A stretch of DNA of 24,535 nt from CAMCXT01 sp046302715 (lineage in GTDB: Bacteria; Bacteroidota; Bacteroidia; M30B66): the NCBI GenBank assembly GCA_046302715.1, contig JBKCHQ010000280.1:1-24535 (forward strand), written 5' to 3'. The position numbers and the translations under genes are program-made. Below are positions 7,641 through 14,969 of the stretch, piece by piece. Position 1 is the stretch's first letter; each line of letters starts with the position of its first letter. Under the pieces are notes generated by a model that was not told the origin of the DNA, did no database searches, and was given only the letters and a program-made list of their open reading frames with translations.

Positions 7641-8212
7641 TGAAAAATCAAGAAAATTATTTGCTCAAAGAGCGGGTTAACCGAAACCTACTTTATGTAG
7701 GTATATTTAGTATAGTGATGCTTTTTTCTGGTCTCACATCGGCATATATTGTGCGTCAAGCCGATGGACAGTGGCTAAAATTTTCGCTGCCTGGAATGTT
7801 TTGGGTAAGTTCGGCGGTGATTTTAGTATCGAGCATTACTATGCATTGGGCCTTATATTCAGTACGGCGTGCGTATTATTCCCAATTAGTTACGGGTGTT
7901 GCGCTCACCTTAGGATTGGGCATCGTTTTTTGCATAACCCAATTTATGTCATGGGGCCAGTTGGTAGATAGCGGAATTTACTTCGCCGGTAAAACGGCCA
8001 ATCCATCAGGCAGCTTTTTGTATGCACTAAGTGGACTGCACTTGCTTCACATCGTAAGTGGAATTCTGAGCCTCGTTTGGGTTTTAATAAGTGCTTTACG
8101 AAAAAAATATACTGCCGAGCGTCATTCGGGAGTGCGCAATGCGGCACTTTATTGGCATTTTCTCGATGGATTATGGATTTATCTTTTTGTATTTCTGATA
8201 TTTATGCAGTAA
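7637..8212 (+). CDS. Cytochrome c oxidase subunit III-like protein, first copy
   Basis: This protein has about 191 residues and five hydrophobic helices, and belongs to the heme-copper oxidase subunit III family. Supporting segments are SGLTSAYIVRQADGQW after the first helix, ALSGLHLLHIVSGILSLVW in the fourth, and the terminal AALYWHFLDGLWIYLFVFL. The last matches the subunit III signature YWHFxDxxWxxxF. It is shorter than classical seven-helix subunit III, like the CoxO-type subunit of Bacteroidota caa3-type oxidases. The start at 7637 overlaps the ctaB stop by four bases; ATG 7640 is an equally plausible start, while the upstream TTG 7628 is unnecessary. A second subunit III gene follows 96 bp downstream. 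Subunit III does not bind heme but stabilises the catalytic core. Confidence 0.88.
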   Translation: MMKNQENYLLKERVNRNLLYVGIFSIVMLFSGLTSAYIVRQADGQWLKFSLPGMFWVSSAVILVSSITMHWALYSVRRAYYSQLVTGVALTLGLGIVFCITQFMSWGQLVDSGIYFAGKTANPSGSFLYALSGLHLLHIVSGILSLVWVLISALRKKYTAERHSGVRNAALYWHFLDGLWIYLFVFLIFMQ

Positions 8213-8276
8213 CAAAACGCCGTTAAAAACTTAGAAATAACGTGCATTTAAGTTTTTTGAATTGAAAATTTTAGGT

Positions 8277-8284
8277 TAAACTTG
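8277..8284 (+). promoter_or_regulatory. Internal promoter before the second subunit III gene
   Basis: TAAACTTG is close to TAnnTTTG (C for the first T of TTTG). A TTTG at 8256-8259 lies 17 bases upstream, fitting the -33 element. It sits in the 96-bp gap between the two subunit III genes and could give the downstream genes their own transcript start. Confidence 0.5.
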
Positions 8285-8308
8285 CAGCGAAAATAAATCT
8301 GCTTAAAA

Positions 8309-9028
8309 ATGGCTCAGGCTACTTTAGACATTCCTGCTAAACAACTTTGGGGCGGTGGCACATCTCCTTTCGGTGCCAGTTATGGAAAACTAATGATGTG
8401 GTTTTTCCTGCTTTCGGATGCTTTTACGTTCTCATCTCTATTGGTTTCGTTGGGGTATGCGCGACACGTGCATGCCGATACATGGCCTTTGGTTGAAAAG
8501 GTATTTCATCACTTTCCGTTTACCCATGCACATTTGCCTTTGTTGTATGTAGGTTTAATGACCTTCATCCTTATTGTTTCAAGCGTTACAATGGTATTGG
8601 CTGTAGATGCAGGCCACAGCAACGATAAAAAAGGAGTACTCTTTTGGTTAGGTTTAACTGTTGTGGGAGGTTTGGTATTCCTTGGTTCACAGGCTTGGGA
8701 ATGGTATACCTTTATTATGGGTGGCGAAGGTGTTATGAAATCTGTTATTGTAGATGGAGAGCTCAAAACCATTTTGGTACAGGGTGCTAATTTGCAATAC
8801 AACGAATATGGGCATACTTTATTCGCCAATTTCTTTTTCTTCATTACCGGTTTTCACGGCTTTCACGTATTCTCTGGGGTGGTTATTAATGCTATTGTAT
8901 TGTACCAAGCTTCACAAGGAATTTATGAGAAACGTGGTCATTACGAAATGGTCGAAAAAGCCGGTCTTTACTGGCACTTTGTTGATTTGGTGTGGGTATT
9001 TGTATTTACCTTCTTTTATTTGCTTTGA
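8309..9028 (+). CDS. Cytochrome c oxidase subunit III, second copy
   Basis: This 239-residue protein of the heme-copper oxidase subunit III family has about five hydrophobic helices. The first runs KLMMWFFLLSDAFTFSSLLV. A conserved glutamate lies in LGSQAWEWYTF, and FFFITGFHGFHVFSGVVINA is the family's histidine-rich helix. The terminal GLYWHFVDLVWVFVFTFFYL carries the YWHFVDxVWxxxF signature. It corresponds to the CoxP-type member of the paired subunit III genes found in Bacteroidota caa3-type oxidase clusters. ATG 8309 gives a start directly before a short cytoplasmic lead. The subunit IV gene follows after 17 bp, so co-transcription is likely. Confidence 0.92.
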   Translation: MAQATLDIPAKQLWGGGTSPFGASYGKLMMWFFLLSDAFTFSSLLVSLGYARHVHADTWPLVEKVFHHFPFTHAHLPLLYVGLMTFILIVSSVTMVLAVDAGHSNDKKGVLFWLGLTVVGGLVFLGSQAWEWYTFIMGGEGVMKSVIVDGELKTILVQGANLQYNEYGHTLFANFFFFITGFHGFHVFSGVVINAIVLYQASQGIYEKRGHYEMVEKAGLYWHFVDLVWVFVFTFFYLL

Positions 9029-9045
9029 TTTAAATTCTTAAAATT

Positions 9046-9432
9046 ATGGCTCATCACGTTGCTGATCAATCTTACGAATATAGTCACGCTCACGGTCCAC
9101 GAACTCCTGAACAAAGTCGTGCTGTGCGCCGCAAAATTGCAATGGTCACCCTTCTCCTGTCGGTAATAACCATTGTAGAAGTACTTGTGGGTATTTATTA
9201 TTCAAAATCTCATGTTACGCCGGGCACCTGGACATTGATTAAATGGTTCTATATTGTGCTAACCCTGGTTAAGGCAGGATATATTGTTTTGGTTTTTATG
9301 CACTTAGGCGACGAGCGCAAAAATTTAAGAACAACCGTGCTTCTTCCAATGTTGTTGGTGGTTTATCTTATCTTCATTGCCTTGTTTGAGGGTGAAACCA
9401 TCCTTCAGTATGTTCAAGGTTGGATGAAATAA
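9046..9432 (+). CDS. Cytochrome c oxidase subunit IV family protein
   Basis: This 128-residue membrane protein has three hydrophobic helices (about 31-51, 65-86 and 97-119) behind a histidine-rich cytoplasmic lead (MAHHVADQSYEYSHAHGPRT). Size, helix count and the segment WFYIVLTLVKAGYIVLVFMH fit the prokaryotic subunit IV (COX4_pro/CoxQ) family, a small structural subunit of the oxidase. It is tightly placed between subunit III (17 bp upstream) and the Sco gene (16 bp downstream). The family is poorly conserved, so the call leans partly on context. Confidence 0.85.
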   Translation: MAHHVADQSYEYSHAHGPRTPEQSRAVRRKIAMVTLLLSVITIVEVLVGIYYSKSHVTPGTWTLIKWFYIVLTLVKAGYIVLVFMHLGDERKNLRTTVLLPMLLVVYLIFIALFEGETILQYVQGWMK

Positions 9433-9448
9433 TCATGGTCTTTGATTT

Positions 9449-10123
9449 GTGCGGAAGATTCTAATCCTGTTTGCTTTATTACTGGTACCCTCTATAGCTT
9501 ATCTGATTCTATCAACCGGAAAGCATAAGATTAAGCCCTTATCTATTTTTGGACCTAAGGTTGCGCGTTCAGAAGGCGATACTTTATTTCATACCATCCC
9601 CAACTTTAGCTTTACCGATCAAAACGGAAAATCTTTTGGATCTAACGATTTGAAAGGTAAAATCTATGTAGCCAATTTCTTTTTTACCTCGTGCCCAACA
9701 ATTTGCCCTAAAATGCAAACGCTGGTAAAAAAACTGCATGATCAGGATGATTTCAAGACACTTGAAGATTTAAAAATTGTATCGTTTACCGTTGATCCCG
9801 ATAACGATACCCCGCAAAAACTGAAACAGTTTGAGTCAGAAGTGCATGCCGATGGCAACCGTTGGAAATTTCTTACTGGCAATCGCGATTCCATTTATGC
9901 CCTTGCCTACAAGGGTTATATGGCTAATGCCATGCCCGACAGTGCTGCTCCGGGTGGCTTTTTGCACTCCGACCTGGTGTTTCTTATTGACCGTGATAAA
10001 CGCATCAGGGGAATTTACGAGGGCACCAACTCGCTCGATATGAAACGGCTTATCGATGAAACCAAAGTACTTATTGCTGAATACAACCTTGCGCTAAAGA
10101 AAAATGTAAATCCATTACGCTAA
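9449..10123 (+). CDS. Sco-family copper chaperone/thiol reductase
   Basis: This 224-residue protein is anchored in the membrane by an N-terminal helix (about 3-21) with a thioredoxin-like periplasmic domain. The copper-binding motif is complete: Cys82 and Cys86 in TSCPTICP, and His173 in FLHSDLVFLID. VDPDNDTPQKL (about 115-125) is the usual Sco loop. Sco proteins deliver copper or electrons to the CuA site of oxidase subunit II. The start is GTG 9449, since an in-frame stop occurs six bases before it. It lies in the oxidase run between subunit IV and the DUF420 gene, matching known Bacteroidota gene order. Confidence 0.93.
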   Translation: MRKILILFALLLVPSIAYLILSTGKHKIKPLSIFGPKVARSEGDTLFHTIPNFSFTDQNGKSFGSNDLKGKIYVANFFFTSCPTICPKMQTLVKKLHDQDDFKTLEDLKIVSFTVDPDNDTPQKLKQFESEVHADGNRWKFLTGNRDSIYALAYKGYMANAMPDSAAPGGFLHSDLVFLIDRDKRIRGIYEGTNSLDMKRLIDETKVLIAEYNLALKKNVNPLR

Positions 10124-10132
10124 TTCTTAGCC

Positions 10133-10669
10133 ATGAATGCATCCTCCGAAAAGAAATACATCCCCTTTATTGTAGCGGCAACAGTAGCCATTCCTGCGGT
10201 GGTTACGCTGCTTGCTTTTGCCCCTCAAATAAGTCTTCTCGGCGATTTTAACTACCATTTGCTGCCGTTGTTTAATGCCATCATCAACGGCACTACTTTT
10301 TTTGTGCTTATAGGAGGATTGCTTGCCATAAAAAAAGGCAACATTGCGCTCCACCGCAAATTCATGACCTTGGCTATTGTCTTATCAGTAGTGTTTTTGG
10401 TTTCGTACGTGTTGTTTCATGCGGCAACCGAGCCCACAAAATTTGGCGGTGTAGGAGCAATTCGTGGGATATATTATTTTGTTTTGCTTACGCATATTGT
10501 ACTATCTGCAGCTGTGGTGCCGCTGGTTTTAATTTCATATGTACGAGCATTATCGCAACGTTTCGATCGGCATAAAAAAATTGCCCGCATCACACTTCCC
10601 ATCTGGTTGTATGTTGCCTTTACGGGCGTGCTGGTGTATATAATGATAGCGCCATATTATCCTTCATAA
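10133..10669 (+). CDS. DUF420 membrane protein (CtaM-like)
   Basis: This 178-residue protein has five hydrophobic helices. The conserved DUF420 blocks are present: LHRKFMTLAIVLSVVFLVSY (about 74-93), FHAATEPTKFGG, IRGIYYFVLLTHIVLSAAVV and ARITLPIWLYVAFTGVLVY. DUF420 proteins are found beside Sco and oxidase genes; the Gram-positive relative CtaM is needed for aa3-type oxidase activity. A role in oxidase maturation is therefore likely, but the biochemical step is unknown. It starts nine bases after the Sco stop. Confidence 0.9.
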   Translation: MNASSEKKYIPFIVAATVAIPAVVTLLAFAPQISLLGDFNYHLLPLFNAIINGTTFFVLIGGLLAIKKGNIALHRKFMTLAIVLSVVFLVSYVLFHAATEPTKFGGVGAIRGIYYFVLLTHIVLSAAVVPLVLISYVRALSQRFDRHKKIARITLPIWLYVAFTGVLVYIMIAPYYPS

Positions 10670-10717
10670 CCATTTGCTTTAGGACAACATTTAGCTGCAA
10701 GTTTTGTTAGGTGTATG

Positions 10718-10725
10718 TATATTTG
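10718..10725 (+). promoter_or_regulatory. -7 element immediately before the small CxxC protein gene
   Basis: TATATTTG is an exact TAnnTTTG match ending four bases before ATG 10730. No TTG is found at normal -33 spacing. If used, it would give an almost leaderless mRNA and rule out the upstream in-frame ATG at 10715. Confidence 0.4.
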
Positions 10726-10729
10726 TGCT

Positions 10730-10981
10730 ATGAAATTAATCCGAACTCAGGTTTTGTTGGCTGTTTTTACCTTTAGCATGATGCTTATTTCTGCCGATGC
10801 AAATGCGCAGTGCGCGATGTGTCGCAGTCAGGTAGAATCGAGTATTGAAGGACAAGGCAAAGTGGTAGGCCGCGGTTTAAACGACGGAATCTTATACCTG
10901 ATGACGATTCCCTATTTGGTATTGGGGGGATTTGGTTATATGGTTTACCGAAATTGGAAGGGCGGAGCTACAAAGGGGTAA
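10730..10981 (+). CDS. Small exported membrane protein with CxMC motif
   Basis: This 83-residue protein has an N-terminal signal peptide (about 1-27, ending ANAQ), directly followed by CAMC at the predicted mature N-terminus. A short polar segment with GRGLNDGILYL follows, then one hydrophobic helix (about 53-72) and a basic tail YRNWKGGATKG. It would sit in the inner membrane with the cysteine pair on the periplasmic side. No function is established for it that I can name. Similar short proteins follow Sco/DUF420 genes in Bacteroidota, as far as I recall. The Cys-Ala-Met-Cys group next to a Sco gene makes metal or thiol handling plausible, but this is inference. ATG 10730 is preferred over 10715 because it begins the signal peptide. 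Confidence 0.7.
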   Translation: MKLIRTQVLLAVFTFSMMLISADANAQCAMCRSQVESSIEGQGKVVGRGLNDGILYLMTIPYLVLGGFGYMVYRNWKGGATKG

Positions 10982-11860
10982 TTATAAATCTTCGTCCTGT
11001 TCCTCTTTTTTGTCAGGAAACGTTCCAAAAGTATATTGAAGACCCAGCCCTATCTGGAAGCTGTTTCTCACAAAACTGCCAGCCCCTGAATTATTTGCAA
11101 ACATAAGGTTGTATCTAAAGTCGGCTACTGCTCCCCAATTTTTATAAATTCGGGCATGAAATCCAAAAGGTACGGACAAACCTGCATTAAAGTATCCTTT
11201 ACCTTTTATATCATTTGCCACCACCATTAATTGATTCTTTGTTGAATCGGGGGCATCGTAGAGCAATGATTCACTCGTATTTTCTTGCATCACCGATGAA
11301 ACAGAAAAACCTAAATTTAATCCGGCTCCTCCATAAAGATACACTGCACGGTCGGGATCGGTAGTAAACAAATACGAAGTTTCCAGCTGCAAAATGCTGG
11401 CTCTTGCATTTACAAAATATTCGCGTGTGGTACTGAGGTAATCGTTCGTGTCGCTTTTAATCGTATTAAAGTAAGCCGACTCAAATGTAGCCATATCCTG
11501 ATATGATAAGCCAAGTTGAAGCATTCTTCTTCGGTTGATGAGCGATGGGTCTTTCTTACTTTTCGGGCTGTAAAAGGCAGAAGCTTGAATAATTAAATTC
11601 CCCAGATTGCCTTGCTGCGAAGTAGTTCGTTGATTGTATAATGCAATATCAGGAACCACAGTTAACTCATTTTCGTTTACAGCAAGCTTTCGAATCGTGG
11701 TAAAATCGGTAAGATAGGGCGCCTGTATGTGATAGGAGCCATTTATTTTTAAACTTTCCAAATTCCAGTTTTTTACTGGAGTGTTGCGCACAGGTTGTGC
11801 AGAAATTACGTTAACAACGCCAACAAGCAGCATCCATATATAGCCAATTTCTTTTTTCAT
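10982..11860 (-). CDS. Putative outer-membrane beta-barrel protein
   Basis: From ATG 11860 this gives 292 residues starting MKKEIGYIWMLLVGVVNVIS, a standard signal peptide; an upstream ATG at 11875 adds five residues and is less likely. The body is beta-rich with alternating hydrophobic residues: FTTIRKLAVNENELTVVPDI, LYGGAGLNLGFSVSS and FQIGLGLQYTFGTFP. This resembles outer-membrane barrel proteins of Bacteroidota. The end is acidic (DKKEEQDEDL), which is unusual because barrel proteins often end in an aromatic residue, so the last true strand is probably QIGLGLQYTFGTF. No specific family is recognised. Its stop codon directly abuts the stop of the convergent small gene. Confidence 0.65.
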   Translation of the reverse strand: MKKEIGYIWMLLVGVVNVISAQPVRNTPVKNWNLESLKINGSYHIQAPYLTDFTTIRKLAVNENELTVVPDIALYNQRTTSQQGNLGNLIIQASAFYSPKSKKDPSLINRRRMLQLGLSYQDMATFESAYFNTIKSDTNDYLSTTREYFVNARASILQLETSYLFTTDPDRAVYLYGGAGLNLGFSVSSVMQENTSESLLYDAPDSTKNQLMVVANDIKGKGYFNAGLSVPFGFHARIYKNWGAVADFRYNLMFANNSGAGSFVRNSFQIGLGLQYTFGTFPDKKEEQDEDL

Positions 11861-11887
11861 AATCTTGAATTTCAAGGCTCAAAATAC

Positions 11888-11928
11888 AAAAATGCCCCAA
11901 ACTTCAAAAATGAAGACGGGGCATTTTT
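11888..11928 (-). terminator. Intrinsic terminator of htpG
   Basis: Arms AAAAATGCCCC (11888-11898) and GGGGCATTTTT (11918-11928) form an 11-bp stem, and a CTTCA/TGAAG pairing inside extends it. On the minus strand the stem runs into a T-rich stretch. It lies just after the htpG stop and before the barrel gene. The symmetry would allow termination in both directions. Confidence 0.85.
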
Positions 11929-11945
11929 AAACCACTATATTAATC

Positions 11946-13757
11946 TCAATCAATAAATGCTACGCTGCGCTTGATAAAGCGTGTTAAATCTTCGCCCTTT
12001 AAAAGATTTTGCGCCAGCAAAGCCAAATCAGTAGCTTGTTTCACTAAATGCTCCTGTTTATCAGCTTCTTTCTCATTTAAAATTCGACTGGCAAGCGGAT
12101 GGTTGGTATTGACTACCAGATTGAGCGACTCGGGCATGTCTCTCATAAAGGGATTACTGCCCCCCAAGGCCGACATTTCCTTCATCCTGCGCATAAACTC
12201 AGGACGGGTTACCATAAATGGCATATCGGTTTCGCTCATGGCCTCAAGCTGCACATGGTAGGTTTTTTCGACTTTTTCTTCGAGCACTTTCTTCAAGTTT
12301 TCCTGCTCTTCGTCGCTCAATTTCGAAATTACAGGCTCGTCTTTTTGGATTAGCTTATCTATCGTATCAGAGTCAACCCGCACAAAACGGGTGTTTTCGA
12401 ATTTTCCTTCAAGCATGTTTAACAAGTGCGAGTCGAGCGGCGAATCCATCAACATCACTTCGTAGCCACGTGATGAAGCTGCTTCGATGAAGCTATGCTG
12501 CTCTTTCTCGTTCGATGTATACAGCACGATAAGCTGGTTGTTTTTATCGGTCTGCGTCGTTTTGAGTTGCTCCTGTAATTCCTCTGCTGTAAAATACTTT
12601 CCTTTCAAGCTTTTGAACAGGTTGAACTTCGGTGCTCGCTCGTTGAATTTATCATCGCTGAGCATACCGTATTGAATAAACATTTTGATATCGTCCCACT
12701 TGCCTTCATATTCCTCGCGGCTGCTCTTGAAAAGCTCTTCCAGTTTATCGGCCACTTTCTTGGTGATGTGGTTGCTTATTTTCTTCACATTGGCATCGCT
12801 CTGCAAATACGAGCGCGAAACATTGAGCGGAATATCGGGCGAATCGAGCACGCCATGCAACAGAGTTAGAAAATCGGGAACTATGCCTTCTACCGAGTCG
12901 GTAACAAACACCTGATTGCAGTAGAGCTGAATTTTATTTTTCTGCACCTCGAAATTACGTTGCAGTTTGGGGAAATAGAGAATTCCGGTAAGGTTAAACG
13001 GATAATCTACATTGAGGTGGATATGGAATAAGGGCTTTTCGGCAAAGGGATAAAGTTCTTCGTAGAATTTATCGTAATCTTCCTGGTTAAGGTCAGCTGG
13101 TTTGCGTGTCCAAGCCGGCTGAACGTTATTAATCTGCTTTTCTTCGAACCACACCGGCACAGGAAGGAATTTGCAGTATTTATCGAGCAGAGAAGAAATG
13201 CGAGCACTTTCGAGGAATTCAGCCGAATCGTCGTGAATATGCAGCACGATATCGGTACCACGGTCGGCGCGTTCCGCTTTTTCGAGCGTAAACTCCGGAC
13301 TTCCGTCACATTCCCAACGAGCAGCTTCCACGCCATCGCGCCATGAGCGGCTGATGATTTCAACACGCTCGGCTACCATGAACGAAGAATAAAATCCAAG
13401 GCCGAAATGACCAATGATGGCCTGCGCCTCAGGTTTGTCTTTATATTTTTCTACGAATTCTTCAGCGCCCGAAAAAGCAATTTGGTTGATGTATTTATCA
13501 ATTTCTTCGGCACTCATTCCAATACCACGGTCGCTGATGGTGATGGTTTTAGCCTCTTTATCAATTTTAACTTCGACCCTTAACTCACCCAATTCACCGG
13601 TAAATTCTCCCGCTGAGGCTAGGGTTTTTAGTTTCTGACTGGCATCCACAGCATTCGAGACCAATTCGCGGAGGAATATTTCGTGGTCTGAATACAGAAA
13701 TTTTTTAATAATAGGGAAAATGTTCTCGGTGTGTACGTTGATTTTTCCGGTTTGCAT
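11946..13757 (-). CDS. htpG: Molecular chaperone HtpG (Hsp90)
   Basis: This 603-residue cytoplasmic ATP-dependent chaperone is a homodimer in its family. The GHKL ATPase domain fills about the first 215 residues: FLRELVSNAVDA with catalytic Glu31 and Asn35, DRGIGM with Asp76, and the lid segment GHFGLGF at 116-122. The middle domain includes LYCNQVFVTD and the client/ATP loop LNVSRSYLQSD, whose arginine contacts the gamma phosphate. The C-terminal dimerisation domain includes FMRDMPESLNLVVNTNHPLA. Length is close to the bacterial norm (about 610-630). ATG 13757 fits the conserved beginning MQTGKINVHTENIF. It is transcribed alone and ends at a strong terminator. The upstream 386 bp show no clear heat-shock operator. 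Confidence 0.97.
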   Translation of the reverse strand: MQTGKINVHTENIFPIIKKFLYSDHEIFLRELVSNAVDASQKLKTLASAGEFTGELGELRVEVKIDKEAKTITISDRGIGMSAEEIDKYINQIAFSGAEEFVEKYKDKPEAQAIIGHFGLGFYSSFMVAERVEIISRSWRDGVEAARWECDGSPEFTLEKAERADRGTDIVLHIHDDSAEFLESARISSLLDKYCKFLPVPVWFEEKQINNVQPAWTRKPADLNQEDYDKFYEELYPFAEKPLFHIHLNVDYPFNLTGILYFPKLQRNFEVQKNKIQLYCNQVFVTDSVEGIVPDFLTLLHGVLDSPDIPLNVSRSYLQSDANVKKISNHITKKVADKLEELFKSSREEYEGKWDDIKMFIQYGMLSDDKFNERAPKFNLFKSLKGKYFTAEELQEQLKTTQTDKNNQLIVLYTSNEKEQHSFIEAASSRGYEVMLMDSPLDSHLLNMLEGKFENTRFVRVDSDTIDKLIQKDEPVISKLSDEEQENLKKVLEEKVEKTYHVQLEAMSETDMPFMVTRPEFMRRMKEMSALGGSNPFMRDMPESLNLVVNTNHPLASRILNEKEADKQEHLVKQATDLALLAQNLLKGEDLTRFIKRSVAFID

Positions 13758-14101
13758 AGTTTGTAATTTTAAGAACGAGCCCGCCCATTCAAAGGGTGTG
13801 CCTCTGCATTATAGCTGACAATTTGGCAACGGTATAAGGCAGATTTACATGAAACAGCATTTGCCAAAATTTCAAAGAAAAAAGGTCACACGAGCTTAAA
13901 TAGAGGTATGAATGGGGAAATAAATACCCCCAGCTTTCGATAATATAGAAGCACAAAGGAAACAGGCACTATTCCAAAAGAGCTATTATAGAATTTTTAC
14001 TTTTTGTATAGCCCCCTTAAAACAGCAACATGTTAGCAAAAAATAGTTTATCTTATAAACTTCAACTAATCTGCATCGATTGTTCCTGAAAGGAATAAGT
14101 T
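13758..14101. other. Divergent intergenic region between htpG and the lipoprotein gene
   Basis: No reading frame is supported here. The stretch should hold the htpG promoter (minus), but I find no exact TAnnTTTG facing htpG; a partial match TACCGTTG occurs on the minus strand near 13827-13834. An inverted repeat TTTGGCAA (13822-13829) and TTGCCAAA (13861-13868) spans this area. The right end leads into the lipoprotein promoter. Confidence 0.5.
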
Positions 14102-14109
14102 TATTTTTG
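14102..14109 (+). promoter_or_regulatory. Promoter of the lipoprotein gene
   Basis: TATTTTTG matches TAnnTTTG and has TTG (14080-14082) 19 bases upstream. It lies 34 bases before ATG 14144. This is one of the best-formed promoters in the window. Confidence 0.65.
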
Positions 14110-14143
14110 TGCTTCGTAAAATCGGTTTCTTTTATTTTAATCT

Positions 14144-14884
14144 ATGAAATACTTGATGTTTTTTTCGCTGTTGGCCCTTATAACAGCATGCAATTCCACT
14201 ACTAAACCAGAAGATACCAAGCCGTCAAAAGACAGCAGCGAAGCAGCCACTAGCATAAGTACACCAGCCGAAAACGAACTTGCCTATTTAATCGGCCAAC
14301 AATGGGTGGGAGATTTTGGCGAGCATTCTATTGTACTAAAAATTCAGCAAGTTGAGGCTGCCGGAAACGGTGTTTACAGTGCAACGGGCTTCAATAAGGT
14401 TGCCAATAATAACCGCCCTATAGCCGGCACCTTAAAGCTTGAAGGAGAAAAAGTAAAATTTGATTTAAAAGAACCGGGCGACCATAAATTTGATGGCAGT
14501 TTTAGTGGCACTATCTACCCTTCTGACGATTTAGCGATGCGGGGGTCTTGGAAGGCTTATAAAAGTGAGCGCACCGTTGGATTCTCGCTTGAAAATAATA
14601 ACTCGAGTAATGTGCCTGAAAAGAAAAAGGAAGAGATTGTGGAGGAAGCACGGAAATCGTCTGAGTTTTATCCCTCAGCACAATGCGTCGTTGTTTCAAA
14701 ACGTACATATTTCCATTCAACACCCGAAGAATACAATCGAGGCAAGGCTTACCTTATTGAAGGTGATCGGGTCTATGTTGAAAAAGTACAACGTAATTTT
14801 GTGTACGTTCAATTTTACAACGAATATTCGGGCAAAAGCACTAACGGCTGGTTAGACACCAAGGATTTGGAGATCATTCGATAG
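14144..14884 (+). CDS. Lipoprotein with C-terminal SH3-like region
   Basis: This 246-residue lipoprotein has a lipobox ITAC with Cys16 after MKYLMFFSLLALITAC, followed by a Ser/Thr/Lys-rich linker to about residue 43. A beta-rich domain of about 110 residues follows (LAYLIGQQWVGDFGEHSIVL to FSLENN), with the composition of a small beta-barrel or lipocalin-like fold. A charged helix (EKKKEEIVEEARK) links to a C-terminal segment of about 70 residues. Its pattern KAYLIEGDRVYVEKVQRNFV and GWLDTKDLEIIR resembles bacterial SH3-like domains. Function is unknown; export and membrane anchoring are clear. It is preceded by its own promoter and converges with the formiminotransferase gene. Confidence 0.75.
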   Translation: MKYLMFFSLLALITACNSTTKPEDTKPSKDSSEAATSISTPAENELAYLIGQQWVGDFGEHSIVLKIQQVEAAGNGVYSATGFNKVANNNRPIAGTLKLEGEKVKFDLKEPGDHKFDGSFSGTIYPSDDLAMRGSWKAYKSERTVGFSLENNNSSNVPEKKKEEIVEEARKSSEFYPSAQCVVVSKRTYFHSTPEEYNRGKAYLIEGDRVYVEKVQRNFVYVQFYNEYSGKSTNGWLDTKDLEIIR

Positions 14885-14969
14885 AATTTCAAAATCCTTG
14901 TTATTCCTAAAGATCAAAAATGGGGTTTTATTAAACCGTTATCCTTAATGCTCTAATTTAACCTCTAAA

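Noticed and set aside
11870..11887. TATTTTG on the minus strand as promoter of the barrel gene
   Set aside because: It is one base short of TAnnTTTG and overlaps the htpG terminator, so the match is too weak to list.
14885..14969. Terminator between the convergent lipoprotein and ftcD genes
   Set aside because: Only a 5-bp GGTTT/AAACC pairing is visible, too weak to call.
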